Source: Lanius collurio (lineage: Eukaryota > Chordata > Aves > Passeriformes > Laniidae). From it: a DNA stretch of 64,000 bases. The notes below the pieces were generated by a model. It searched no databases, had not been told where the DNA came from, and saw only the letters and a list, made by a program, of their open reading frames with translations. Shown piece by piece: positions 21,589 through 35,415 of this stretch. The position numbers and the translations under genes are program-made. Location: contig JACBWW010000003.1 of NCBI GenBank assembly GCA_020086605.1, positions 52,392,334 to 52,456,333 of the forward strand. Direction: 5' to 3'. Every line of letters begins with the position of its first letter. The stretch's first letter is position 1.

Positions 21589-24500
21589 CAGCCTAATCTG
21601 ATGGAAAAGGACAGTTGACAGCAGGCAGATTGCATTGCTTACTGGAGAATGATTCTCTTTTCCAGACTGTTTTGTCCTTCTGGACAGAGTGCCAAAAATT
21701 ATAAGTATATATGGCAGTTTAAACAAAGCTCAGTTTAAATTCAGATGGTAATTGTGCAACCAGACTGCATATCAGCACACATGCTAGGGGCACAGGCAGA
21801 GGGCTCTTTTCAATCCCTGAATTTGAAACTGGCGGAAAAATCCATCCTTGCTTAAAGGTTACCTTAAGGAGACACTAATCTCTGTGACTGGGTAATTATG
21901 ACATTTTGTGTATCTCTAATAAAATCATGTGTCTTTATTTTCAGCTTTAAAAGGAAAGTATTAAAGAGCCCTGGCCACAGAAAGTTTTTTATGAATATGA
22001 CCCTTTGTCCCAGGTAGGTATTGCATCAGGAATACAGTGACATAATTGTTGCTTAATTTTAGAGGGAAAAAAGGTTTTAAATTTCACAGCAAGAGAAAAT
22101 ATTAATATTTTTATAGGGCATAATTTCTGAAAATAACTGCTAGTAGAAAAAACAGAAGCACCTTGGGGTAGTATCTAACATCCCATGTGGATTATTTGTT
22201 GAGGATTTTAATTTTTCATACCAACATTCCTGTTCCCATAAGAAATACATCTCTGTTTTCTTAAAAAATCTTCAGTGTGTCATTGCTGTTTTTATAGTTT
22301 CTTCAGCTTAAAAACAATAAGGAAACTACTTTCCTGGCATTTCATTAATTGATGCAAGATGCATGTACAATAAAAAGGATTGGAATATATCCCTTTTCTA
22401 AGGTCAGAGGAATAGTTTAAAACATAGATACCATAAAAATAGCACTGAGCAAGTATAACACATGCATAGCAGAAGATAATAGAATTTTGCATTAATAAGA
22501 ATTAGTTTCCAGTTGCAACCATTTACCAAAGGAATATAGTTATAAGTTAAGCAGTTTATTTCTATTCTTATGTCAAATTTGCCTCACAGCAGATATTTTC
22601 CCAGATAAAAACTCTAACAGTGCCACCTTGGAATCTCCTGGGATCATATTCCCCTCTTGAAAACATTTGTGGGTGTTGGGAAAAAAAAATAAAAAGGCAA
22701 GGGGGTGGGGAGGGTAAAGAAGGAAAAAAATAGAAAAAAATTGTCTCACTGGATTGAACCTCAAAGGCTTTCTTGACGCAAGTGTTACTTTGACCATGTG
22801 AACATGGTTTCCATTTTTTAAAAAAAACCCCTAGATTAAAACATGAACAAACTGTCCATTGAACTTTAATGTTTCTTTGTTGCTTTGATGGTTAGCAGAT
22901 TTCTGCTTCATAGATTGCCTCCTCCCCATACATTCTAAAAGTGAAATGATACATTGTAATTCGAATGATAATTGTTTTGATGATTTAATTGATAACAGAC
23001 AGAGAAATAAAATCCCTGTTTTTCTCTGCCATGCAGATGATATAGCTACATTTCTTAGTAAACATCTGTGTACAATTAAGGGATGTTGCACTAAAACTAT
23101 TTCTTCCTTACCTTTACTCTGGGGTTTTCTTGAAGCTCTGTAGGATAATCCTGGTTCAGGAAAGGAGAAGTTGCCTCTTGTCATTCAAGTATTCTTTATC
23201 TTTACTTTTAGTGATTTAGGTGCCAACTAAAAGTTTTCTGCTCGAGTTGCTTTTAATGAGCTCAAGACCAATCATAACATATCCACTTTTTTTAATCTTT
23301 CCAAGAGTCTTTGCAATCTCATCAGTTTATCTTAAAAAAGAAACCTTAATAGCTATATTTTAGTGCACACAGGTTTTGACCTAGTGTGTGTGTATATTTT
23401 TGCAACTGCAATATTATGTGAAAGAAAGCAAAAATATTCAGTAGAATCACTTCTAATCCAATTGTTTTATTGCGCAGTATTACCGTATTTTTTAAGAGTT
23501 GCACATCTTTGTATAGACATGTAAATCAAAAGCAAACCAAGGACTGTTCAAACCTGCTCTGCCTATATTGCACACAGGGTGTTATTCATTCAGTTTATCA
23601 GCCATAAAAATAATTGCAGTACACTCAAAACTGACTGACATCTTTTATAATTTTTAACACTAAAATGTCCTGGTAAAAGAGAACAGCGCAATAACAACAC
23701 CTGATTAGTGGAGAATCACTACAGTAAATTATAGTGTTTGCAGAATAAAACAGGGCTGAAAGAGTAATAGCTTTATATTAAAAGACACAATTGTAATTTT
23801 GCCTCCTTTTATGCCTTGTAATGTCTTAGCAATATCCTAAATAGTATATCTATTCCCAGTCTTGCAAAAATGTCCGTGTGAATGCTATTGTCCAAAATAT
23901 TCCCTTATTTTTAATTTTAAGATTTAAAGCAAAACAAGACAAATTGCCATCAATGTGTGGATAATTTTTAGGGAACAAACAAATGTTTACAGGGAAGTAA
24001 ATAGAATATTTGTGTGTGTAAACAGGATTCATTCTAACCTGGATCTCCTTTCTCCACCTGCAAAAGAGCAGTTACAAGCAAAATGCTATCAACCGTCAAT
24101 AGACTTGCAAAAGTAACTTTAAAAAAACTTGGATGCCACAGTAAAATAAATATCCTATTTGATTTGATTTTGTGAGAACATAATTTGAAAATATTGACCT
24201 TTGACATCAGCGATGCTGCTTCAGAAGTTTTTAAAGCAGTTTCCCAGTATCTAAAAGTCAAGATAAATCTTGTGAAACTTCCTGAGTGTGTTGTTTTTCT
24301 TTGCCATATTCTACATAATATATCTAGATACTTGCATTAGCTCACATGAAAGTCCCAAGGTTCTTGATCATCCGTAGTGATGGACTCCAAGAGACTCTCT
24401 GTGTTGCTTTTGATGGCCATTCCAGGAGTCAAAATCATCATCAGAACTAGACAATGATCATGGAAGTATGGGCTCAGACAGGCTGGAGGGTACCCTTAAG

Positions 24501-27500
24501 AGCACATGGGACCCTGCGTGTCCAAACACGCCAGGTAGATTAATTCCCTACCATGTCTGCCCAGATAAATAGCCTACAGCGTGATTGAGAAGCCGTCTGT
24601 CTTGAGAGGCAGCCAAGGAGAGAGGATCTAAATAGCAGTGCAGCACGCCTCTGCTCAGGGTGCTCAAGAGACTACTCTGCCTGAGCAATTTTACCATACC
24701 ATAGCTTTCTTATGAATTACTATGTCACAGATATCGGTTTTCACTCTATTTTTTTTTTCTTTCATATGGAAAATCAATTAGAAGAGAGGAGGCTTGTGAG
24801 AGAACAGCCTACAAGTCAATTCTTATCTTTGATTCTCCTGTCTGGATTCCACATACTTGACCATAGGTCGATAGCATTGACCATCTCAGCTCAGGAAAGG
24901 GTCCCAAATGTGAAGCAGCAAGGGGCTGCATTAATAACCATCACTTAACTTGATTTTGTTCCCTCAGAACAGCTGTGTGATTACTGTCAGATGTTTCTGC
25001 ATGGTGCCTGTTGGCATCTATATCTGGCCTATGAATAAACAGAGAACTTCAGTTTCTAGCACTGACAGTCTCTCATTCCTTGAGAAGCTTGTTTATTTAT
25101 CACCTCATTAAACTAAAGAAAATGAACAAAATATAAACAAGTCAAGGTTTTAGGGTATCACAAGGGTGGTCTTCTATTGCTATATAAAGAAAATGCAGAA
25201 GAAAGATGTAAGCTTTGAATGGTATAATAGGCAGAACTCTTCTGTAGTGCAATCTACCTTATTTCTGTTGCTACTATTATCAATCTAAATTTAGAGAAAT
25301 ATGACAAGATGAAAAAGGAAATTATATAAACAAGGACTTCAACTTAAAAAAGGCACATTCTCCTTCAGTAAGTGCACATGTAGCTCAGTATTTCTCTTGG
25401 CAAAGTTTAGGCATGTCTCTAGTTAACAAATATATTCTGCTGTCAGCCCTTTTCAAGAATTATATTTGATGCTGGATGCCAAATAACTCCTTTAACTATT
25501 AATAAATAACTCACAGGTAACTTAGCTAGTGTGCGCTTGAGGAATTATGCTAATAATACTTTCTATGCTGGAGACAAGGGAAATTCCCCCCATGAAATTT
25601 CTGCTTTTGCTGACATTCTCTAAGCTCTGCTTTCAGAATGGGTTCATTCTCACTAAGACAGCCATTTAATCTCGTGGAAAATCTTATCACCATCTATCTA
25701 CTTCTTGCTGATGTTGCTGAGAAAATTCCTGTTGACTCTGGAACGGGAAGGAATATGGATCCATCAGTTTTGGAGTCTAGTCTAGGTGCTGATGTTTCAT
25801 TAGCTTCATGGTAATGAGTCTTTGCAATTTGAAAAGAACAGAATAGTCATTGCATGTGAACCAAATTACACTATATATCACATGCTACCTAACTAACAAT
25901 AAAATATTTTATAGGTAAAAAAGACCATTAAGTGACACTGTGATTTTTCATGTGGCTTGCAGAGAAGAAAGGCTCTCTAAGGGATACTTAGATAAATTAT
26001 ACCCCAAATCTCAAGGTGTGTCTATAACTTGGAACATTATTTTTAGTGGAATAATTTTTTATCATGTTTATTTCAATCTATTTTAAGGTAGTCCCTTTTA
26101 AGAGCTGCTTTGTTAATGCCACAGAGACTGAAATTCCAGTTATCTCAATCACTTCTCCTAACACTAAAGTAATTAATCACTATCAAGTAATACTAGTAAG
26201 CCCCTTTTCACATACCGTTTCCTTCCTACATTTAGTTAATCCAACAGAAAATTTGTGGGGTTTCATCCAAAGTGAAAGTTTGGAAAAAGAATGCTTTAAA
26301 AGGGGAAACTACCCAGAAATCAGGAGTCTTTAGTGTTTTGATTTCAGAACACACACAAAAAAGGGATTACTTCTTGACCACCAAATTCACTGTTATTATT
26401 CACTGTTAATATCTCACAGGGGAAGAAAGAGGAACATGCAAAGAGAGTTGATATAAGAAGGAAAATCCTGAAAATTCAGTTGACCCTCTTGTCTCTACTT
26501 TTAATTTGAAGATCTGATGAGTAGAAGATACTTCTCATTTCAATCATAATTTTATATTTTCCTTATGGTTAATGCATTTATTTTTCCCTGTGAATTTTCT
26601 CCTAAGAGGTGTTAGACATCAGTGTCTCAGCTTGCAGTTTTGGCTCTGTGGGCCCATGGGAATTGCAGCCTTTAAATTCAGAGAATGCTTTAACCAGGAA
26701 GGGGAAAATTCTGGACGACTTTTCCTTTCTCTTTCTCATGTAAAGCTTCACAGTCTTGTCCCTGAGAATTGCTTACTAGAGTCTATTTCATCAGCCTTCT
26801 AAAACAGTGATCAGCTGAGCATGAGTATTATGCATACCATCTCCTCTTCTTTACAGACTATCATATTAATGTTAGACAATTCCACCTTATTGCCTTTATA
26901 TTTACTTAAAGCTTTTCCCTCTGCACTTTTGTGTTCCATTGATGTTGGTTATTTTGCAATGTTCCTATTACTTGCAATAGCATCTAATTTCCCATGCTTC
27001 CTTAAGAGATCACACATCTTTCTTATTTCAAATCTTTGTATTTATTGTACAATGGCTGCAGTTGGTTTTGACTGCCATGGCCAGTTCCACAGGCCTAATC
27101 TGAAAGTCAGATCTTCTGAGTTTTAGCATTGCTGATTCTGAAGAAATGTTTATCAGATTTGCTACCCTGAATCATAGAAATGTATGTGATATGTACCCAT
27201 GAGAAAAAAAATTAAATCCACTCATAAGATTTCCCACACATGCATCTCAGTAATCCAACGTTAAAAGAGTTTTATGTTAGCCTCAGCTTTTGAGGTCTGT
27301 CATGACTGGTTTTCATCATAATGTATTCAATAGTAATAAAGTCTGAAAATGGTTATCTTCTTGAATTGTAACTACCACATCTTTCTTTCACAGCTGGCAA
27401 CAATCTTTTAGCCAGTCACGAACATGCAAGGTCATTTCTTCTGTCAGATTTTCTGATTGTTAAATGTCTGCAGTGACGTTGAGTTGGAGTTGTTGAGTGA

Positions 27501-30500
27501 GGTTTGCTTGGAGCTCGTGGTTAGGGATGAGCTACAGAAGAATTACTGATGTATTTTCATTTTCTGCTGGAACAGCTACAGGGAATCTTCTATGTCTCAG
27601 CCTGATTGGATGGTCAAACCAACAATTATTCAACAGACAATCAACAAAATCATATGAGAAGTTTTCTGACTGTTTTATCTATGTTAGTCACTAATGAGAT
27701 AAAAGAGTCCAAGGGGTCTTTACTCACCTTCTCAGTGCTGGATATAGTAATGATCAACTTTGTGAGGGTCATTGGCAACTGCAGAGTTTTTTCCTACCTT
27801 TTCATTTAGACAATGTCTACATCTACCCACGTTTGAATTACATCTTATCTTTAGATGTGCTTTTCTAGTTCACTTCTGGAAAGACAGGGGAAACTGACTT
27901 TTGTATTTCATAATGAGGTCATGTAAAATTACTTTAGTTTCTAACTACAGCTGAGATCCATAGTGATTCATTAAGTATCAAGATATTAATGTATCAAGAA
28001 TCAAAAAATAAGAGATTTTTAAATGAGAGGGTAGAGGTACTGGTTCAGTTTTGTTCATGAAAAATGACCCAAGATCTTTCAAAATGTTTATAGAGGTGTG
28101 TAGCAGTATTAACAATGACTTGTCTGCAAAAAAGTACCATTTGACAAAACAAATCTTGATGTCTCACACACAGGACAATTCACCCACTTGGGAATTACTT
28201 TGTCCATTCTTGAATAATTAGTAAAGCTTCGCTCTAGCATTGCTTACATTTTAGTCTGAGTCTTAAATACATTGTAACTAAGGAAGAACTGTCCACGTGT
28301 TCTAGCAATTTTTTTTTTTTTTTTTTTTTTTATTTTGAGTACTTTTATCTTGACTTCAGTGGAAGAATAATAGTTAAGAGGACCAAAATATTTGGCATCA
28401 GCCCTTCTTCACCCAGGGCGTTTCCTAAGGAAGTCAGAAACATAAGACTGTATATATGCGTATAAATAGCAGCAAAATCTACAATTTTAAAAGGGTATTC
28501 TAAAAGGACTCATTGGTGCTCAGCCATGACCATGGGCTGGGAAACCCTGCATACTGGTAGCACTTCTTCCTGCAACCACACCTTATTCCTTTTGCAAGAC
28601 AGGGTGCTTGCATAGGTTATGCTTCCGCATTTATGTAGGTGCTAAACATCTGGAGTACAGTTACTTAAGAAAACCTTATTTTCCTGAGTTTCTTTTTCCA
28701 TTCTGAAAGACATGATACAATGAAGTGGATTGTACCATAGGGGAAAAAGTTATCTCCCTCACAAGCTGCCATAGCAAAGGCAGATGTGATGAATACCCTT
28801 GATTTTGTTGACCTCATGTACTGTGCAAACCTGGGGAAGGATGCTCTGGGAATAGTGGGGAGTATACAGAAAGCAGACTATTACTGCAACAATATTACTG
28901 TTAATAACAATAATTATATCTCATGAAAAAAAGCTTAATGATGGGGTTAGATACTTCTTTGATGAGATAGTTTTCAGTTAGAGGAAGTTGCATGCACTCT
29001 TATTTCACTGGAATTAGAAGAAATGGAAAGAGCATGAACACCTTGCTCATAGTATGGTTTCCAGGTAATGTCCATGATCATTGCCTGTTACATATTCCAA
29101 TGCTTTAGCCATCACCTGTTTTCATGTGACAGCTTCTTTGTCCAGGGCTGTTAGGTCTCTTGCTGCTTCTTCTCCACAGAAGCTCATACGGTCCGTAAAC
29201 AGGTTTGCATCCCCTCAGGGTCCTTGGATGGTGTTTATCATATCTGATTATGTAATATGTCATTCATCTGGCATAAATGAAATGTAACTGCTAAAGACAG
29301 GAGCCTAAACAAACGTATGTGATTGCTCAGCCTTCAGCCTAATGCTCTGATTTTGTGAGCTACATGACGTGATAACACTTCACCTTATTCATATGACTTC
29401 AACACCTATTCCTGAGCACTTGCCGGCCTTCCAAATGTTATCATGAGAATAAAATATACTTAATGTTCTCATTCCAAGCCATGTCTTTCTGAATTGGTTT
29501 GGTTTTAGCCAGACTAGAGAAAGATATAGTCCTTTGATGAAGATTGATCAGCTGCACTGGAATTCACATAACTTGCCCCCTTGGAGAAATAACTCTTCCC
29601 TGCTTAGACAGTCCATGATAGAGTGAGCTCTAGGATTACTATCTACCTAACACTAAGTTTTGTAATAATTGCTGCTTGTAGGGAGGTGTTTGCCTTGTTG
29701 GAATATATCATAGTAGAATGAGGGAAACGCTGAAAGTACCTGTGAGTTTGTTCCAGATATTCACTGTCATTATTGCCTCATACTCTAGCTTGCAACAGTC
29801 CAGGAGAGGATGATGCCACCCTTGACTTCAAAGAGGAGCTCATGGGATAATGGATATTACCTTCAAGAAATAAGATAAATGTCTTTTCATCTGAAATTCA
29901 CTTTTTCTTATGTTGTATAACTATGTAAGATACTGGTAATATCAAATATTCTTCTGCTTGGGTTTAAATACCTCTAAACTCTTATGATTCAATGTATATG
30001 CTAGTCATTTTGTAACCTTTTCAATGGGTAGAAATAAAATTTATCGTTTTATTTCCATTTTTTTCAAGTATTGAACTTTTCATTAGCCAACAAAAGACAC
30101 TTAAATATTTTCTGCCAAAACTAGTTCAGCTTTCTGCTGGCTTTTGCTTAGTTTCTTAATTTTCCTTCAGACTCCAGCATAGACTCATGGTTAGCATTAT
30201 GTAGCAGTCTGCCCAAAAATGAATATCCTCAAGCATTAAATCTTCTCCTTTCTTCTAGACTCTCTTGGACAAGTCTAATCTTCCAAGAGAAATTTTAACC
30301 ACTACAGCCTGAAATGCAAGTGTATTCGAGGGATGCAGTTTATAGACTAATTTGTCAAAAAGGCAGTCCTAAGTAATAAATAATGGAAGATTATTAGAAG
30401 GTATGATCTCAGCCACTTATCTTTTGGATTTACACTGAGTGATGAAAGAAGAAGAAAAGATGTCAAACTTATGTGAGTACTACAAAAAATATGGCAGTTC

Positions 30501-33464
30501 AAGTGAAATCTTCTTTGTTTCAATGTATTTTTAATATAAAAAATAGCTCTTTAGAGGTAAATCTAAATTTTATTTCAAGAAAACTAAATTAATTGAAAGG
30601 TAGCCAAAAAACCCCATATCATAGCTCAGTTTCATTAAAATGATGATATTAGACTTGTCATACCATATAACCTTGCAGTTATGAATCTATCATACAATGG
30701 AGAAAGTTTCTGGACTTCCAGAAAGTAATACAGTTCAGAGTAAGCTTCTATAGAATTAATTAAGTTCTGGTCAGACATCTAAATGATCATGTGAGGAAGA
30801 GCATGAATGAAAGAGGTGGACCAGAAGAATTGGCTCAGTAGTTGCACACTGAGCTGAATCTCGTAAAGAAGATCTGATTTGGATCAGAACGTCATGGGCA
30901 AAGGTCTTCTTGTTGAGAGATCATTGCAGAATAAGTATGAAAAATATTCAAAAGTAAGTTGAATTAGTACAATAGTAAAGAGAGATGGAAAAATTCCTGA
31001 TGAAAATATTTTCTCTCAGAAAATATGAGTTTGTCGAAACACGTTGCCTTTGGCAAATTTCTAATCCTACATAGGTGTTGATAGGAAACTTCTTGAACAG
31101 CTAAGTTTCCTGACAACTCACTACCCAAATCCTTAGCAGTTTGCCTGGAAGGCTGCTTGACAGGAGTATTGTTTCTGAATTTTGCTATGTTATAGGTTAA
31201 TTTGTTCCTTGAATTTCTATTCCTGAGAACTGAACTATAGATTAGCCCCAGGTAGGTTCTCAGCTCCTGGCTTCTGTCTCTGGGGTGCTGTGAATGCCTC
31301 TGGGAGGTCTGAATGCAATGGCTGTGGCTCTATCTCATTTTCTTGTTGCCTCACTCAGAAGGGCATAGTGTTACTTTTGGGTTCTGCTACTGAAGATTTT
31401 TCAGAGGACTGCTCCCCTTTTTGTATTGTACCAGGTTAGTTATTGTTCTTCTAAACAGGAAAATTATTATGAATACTTGGATTAATATTTCAAGTAGGAA
31501 TTTGTGTTTGGTTCAGTGGTTGTGGAAATAAACTAGGTTTTGAGTGCTTTCAATCACATGCTTGATTCTTCTCAATGTTGAATGTCAGTTACAAACAATA
31601 TTAATGGTAATTGTATATATAACTTCTGAATTACAAACTACTGATGAAATTCAACTGCAAGACACTCATTCCTCTTGCTCTGTCTCCCCTTTGAGACCAG
31701 AGAAATTCACAGGCTTTTCAGACTCGAGCATAAGAAGAAAAAAACATTAGAAAAACTTAGGTGTTCAGGCAGTAACTGATGTTACAGTGTGTGTATCATG
31801 ATAGTTCTGGAGTCCTACATTCCATAATGACTGAAAGAACAGCCAAAGAATCAGACTCAGCTGAAGTATCTTTCGCCTGAGCCTCAGTACCCCAACAGAT
31901 TCTTTTCTAATATTTAGCATCTATAGATCACCTTTGTACGAGTTGTTTAGCCCAACAAATCTCTTGGTGAAGTATCTTCAAAGTTTCTTTCTTCTGGATT
32001 ATATTCTACTGTGCAAATGGAAAGTAGCATCTAGCCAGATAAAAAATGTAGAATGACAGTAGTCAAATACAATTAAAGATTTATATGTAGGCCAGTACAT
32101 TAATTACTAAAGGTTTTAATTAAAATAATTTACTAGATTTTTTTTTTCTAATTTGTATCCTGTTTGTAATATTGCAGTATCATGGAATATGAAAATTCTC
32201 AAAGTGTATTCTAAGTGACTTAAGTGACATAGACTTTTCATAGAAGAGGCAGAGATAATAAATTACCTTTTTTATGAAACAATTTTCTATGGAACTGAAG
32301 TGTTTTGCAGGTTTAGGTCATATTGAAAAAAGCCAGACAAAAACTTAATGCTCTATGAATAAGAACAGAATAAGTAATTTAAGTTTGGTATTTGGGGGCT
32401 TTTTTTTGTTTGAAGTTTTCGGTGGTTTTGGGGCAGTTAGTTTTGTTGCTTTTTACTTTTTATTCAATTTAAAACTCTGTGAATTAGATATTGCTTATAA
32501 TTTTTCAGGTCTGTGAACTTCAAATATTTCTATATCTCATTTCAAAATAACATCTTTTTTTGCTGCTAAATGTGCATCTTTTGCTCCAGACTTTCACTCT
32601 TTCTATGGCATAGAAATTTTATTTACCAATTAGATGTTTTCAGCTCTGAGTTCTCATTGACCTTGCTGAGAAGTAGAGACACTCAGTTCTTCACAGGAAC
32701 AATCATGCAATTCTTGAGTTCAGGGTGTTAATATAATTTTTACCCTTTAAATCTAAAAGGGGGGAAAAAAAGCTACAAAAATTTATTGCAGCAATAATGC
32801 AAGTTATATAGAAGGATTTTTCAGAGAGAGTAGCCCACTACTTGCCTGTAACTACAGATGGTTTCTGAATGTAGAAAAGACCAATTGTTTCTCCAAAGAA
32901 CTCAAGGTTTTAAGAATGAGATGGGAATTTTAAAAGCTACTTTTAAGCTGTAGTGAAAATAATCTATTATTGATGTAATAATGTTTTAGATTAGTGTTTT
33001 CAGCTTGGAGATTGTGGCTAATAAGATTCCTGGGGATCTCTGTCGAAAGATAAATGTTTCTGTTTAGAGAGTTTCTTCTTAATCAATAACTATTCATGAA
33101 CAGACCATCCACATAGGTTTTTCTACCTCTATCTTGATCATGATAGTAACCAGAATTTCCAGCATTTCAGTCTCCCTCGATACAGACTCCTCATTCCCAG
33201 CCTGTGCTGCCCTTCTCCTCCAGGCTGAACACTTTTTTGGGGGAAATTGTTGACAATTGTATTTCCCTCTTCCTTAGGTTTATTTTAGCCTGTTTCTATC
33301 ATTTTATTCACAGTATGAATCTAAAAATTCCTCAATTGGTCCATTTTTAGATGAAAGAGCTGGTGACAATAATATATCAGTTCTTGGGTGAGGATTTTCA
33401 CTGCAGTCTCAGATTAGATGTTCTCCTCTCTCTCAATACATTTCTCAAGCCCCAACAAAACTCA
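21589..33464. other. 12 kb AT-rich DNA without recognised genes
   Basis: No exon, RNA gene or transposon family could be recognised on either strand. A run of 23 T lies at 28309-28331, preceded by unique sequence. A patch at about 24470-24670 is less AT-rich and contains a small palindrome (GCGTGTCCAAACACGC at 24516-24531). Open frames up to 117 codons (22831-23184 minus) have no recognisable domain. Degraded repeats beyond what I can see by eye are likely. Confidence 0.4.
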
Positions 33465-34130
33465 TGTCACAGTCACAGATTAAAGCTGGAAGGAACTTGT
33501 CCTTAGTATGACTTCTGTGGTTGAATAAGTGTGTAGTATTCATGCTATGCTGTAGTGCATGATATACTTTCTTTGAAGGAAGGGGAAGAGCAGATAGAAT
33601 AGAAACCAGGCATAAACTTGTTAACCCACCAAATGTTTACAGCTGTGACTATAAATATATAAAATATAGCTTTTCTGTCCATCAGCCATTTCACTTTTCT
33701 GCTAAAGAAAGAGAACTCTGGTTCATTCAGTGTTGCCCCTTTTTCCAATCCTTTAATCTGTCCTATAGATCTTTTTAGAACCCTTTCCAATTTATAAATA
33801 CATCTTTTAAGTTATGAGTACCAGGATTGGACATATTTCAAGCTTCAATAATTCCTGATACATTAGCAATATAGTAATAAAGGAAAGGAAGTACTTTGCC
33901 TTATTATAATTAATAATTTAATTAATTACAGCAGAGGTCACTGTCAAAGTGAGAAATAGGTTCTTCTGCTCTAGGCTCTACACTGTCCCTAAAAGGAGAA
34001 TGTGGCTGCAGCCTATGTTCTTTATTCTGAGATGAATGTCTTTATATGTTTGACTATATGAAAACCTATATTTTTAATTTGTTCCCAAGTTAGTGAGTGA
34101 ATGAAACTATATTGTATCATCTCCATCTCT
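33465..34130 (-). mobile_element. Ancient CR1 LINE 3' half (degraded)
   Basis: The plus strand follows the reverse complement of an old amniote CR1 over about 650 bases. It opens with 'cacagattaaagctggaagg' at 33475-33494 (family 'atagattttaaggccagaag'). It continues with the 'aaccctttccaatttataaa' block at 33779-33798 (family 'aaccctctccaatttatcaa'), 'gagtaccaggattggacata' at 33817-33836 (family 'gaataccagaactggacaca'), and a block at 34005-34080 resembling 'gcctacattctttgttccta' through 'attgtttgcttgtgcccag'. Block order is preserved. It is strongly diverged, with indels, and does not code. Confidence 0.75.
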
Positions 34131-34994
34131 ATGTTCCAGTTTTATGTTATTTCTGTTCAACATAGCGAAGTGTTACTTGTGAATTAGAAAGCATCTTGGA
34201 CTGTATTTTAACTTTTCTGGATACTCATTTCATATTTGCCCTTCTGCTCTCATTATCAGTTGCCTACTCAATCCCTTTTCCCCATTTTACTCTATATGTA
34301 TTAATAAGTTTATGTGCACATACTCACACAGAGACTTACAAATATTGTATGCATGAGTATTTTTAAGAATGGCTTTAATTTTGCGTCTTAGCCAAATTGG
34401 CTTATTACCAGAGCAGTTGTCCTTCTTTATTGATTGTGGCTTCTGGACATCTAGTAAAATATTCTTAAACAGTTCCTAATTATTCGTATTTTTCTGTTTA
34501 AATTCTTTCTCCCACTAGATTTGACTTTATTTGTTCTCAGCTTTGGAAAGTTGACTGTTTTAAAGCTCCAACTAATTCAGTAGCTGCCATAAAAATTCTG
34601 AAACAAAGCCCAAGGAAAGTTCCTGACCTCCTCTTGGTTCTGTTCCAGAAAGAATATGAAAAGGGGGATGATGCACAATCTTGATTAAAATTAATAAGTT
34701 TCTGAAAGAGAAAACTAATTTTTAGAGCTCACAGTAGATTTTCATGGCCCAGAAACTTGACAAGTGTTGAAAATCTTTGTGGTTGATAATGCTGGGCAAC
34801 TCATGAGCAGTACTATTGAACTGGAAAGTGCTGGTATGTTGGAGAAGTAGACTCTAGAATGGTTGTCTGTGACAATAGTGTGAACTCCCCAGTTTTTCAT
34901 GTATTCACTAGCATACCTCATTATGACTGAGAAATGCCTGTATTATCATTAACAGAACAAAGACACCAGTTTTATTGTTACTCTTCTGCATTGT
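34131..34994. other. Unique AT-rich DNA
   Basis: No gene or repeat family recognised between the CR1 relic and the LTR insertion. Confidence 0.4.
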
Positions 34995-34999
34995 GGTTC
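34995..34999. repeat. Target-site duplication, left copy (GGTTC)
   Basis: GGTTC immediately before the TG terminus of the outer LTR; the same 5-mer follows its other terminus at 36679-36683. A 5-bp duplication is typical of ERVL integration. Confidence 0.9.
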
Positions 35000-35415
35000 T
35001 GTCATGGTTTAACCCCAGCCAGCAGCCAAGCTCCAGGCAGCCCCTCACTCACTCCCCCACCAGCTGAATTGGAGAGAGAATCAGAAGGATAAAAGCCAGA
35101 AAACTCATGAGCTAAGATAAAGACAGTTTAATAGGGAAAGCAAAAGCTGAGCACATAAGCAAAGCAAAACAAGGAATTAATTCACTGCTTCCCAAAGGCA
35201 GGCAGGTGTTCAGCCATCTCCAAGAGAGCAGGGCCCCATCACTCGTAACAGTGACTTGGGAAGACAAACACCTTCACTCCAAATGTCCCCTCCTTCCTCC
35301 TTCCCAGCTTTATATCCTGAGCATATCCTGATGATGTCATACGGTCTGGAATATCCCTTAGGTCAGTTTGGGTCACTTGTCCTGACGGTGTCTCCTCCCA
35401 ACCTCCCAGCCACCT
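35000..35415 (-). mobile_element. Outer ERVL-type solo LTR, 3' part (split by insertion)
   Basis: On the minus strand this is the 3' part of an avian ERVL-type LTR ending ...GGGGTTAAACCATGACA at 35000. A TATA box (minus-strand ATATAAA; plus-strand tttatat at 35309-35315) and a polyadenylation signal ATTAAA (plus-strand tttaat at 35127-35132) lie about 180 bases apart in the order expected for U3-R-U5. The 5' part is displaced to about 36504-36678 by the nested element. With GGTTC on both outer sides and no internal region, it is a solo LTR formed by LTR-LTR recombination. Open frames inside are LTR shadows. Confidence 0.92.

Noticed and set aside
21126..21726. Open frames of 150-195 codons on both strands
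   Set aside because: They are composed of gap Ns and the AAAAG repeat.
33210..33230. Minus-strand CR1-like 'ctcctccaggctgaacac'
   Set aside because: Only about 18 bases match the CR1 block and flanking sequence does not follow the family.
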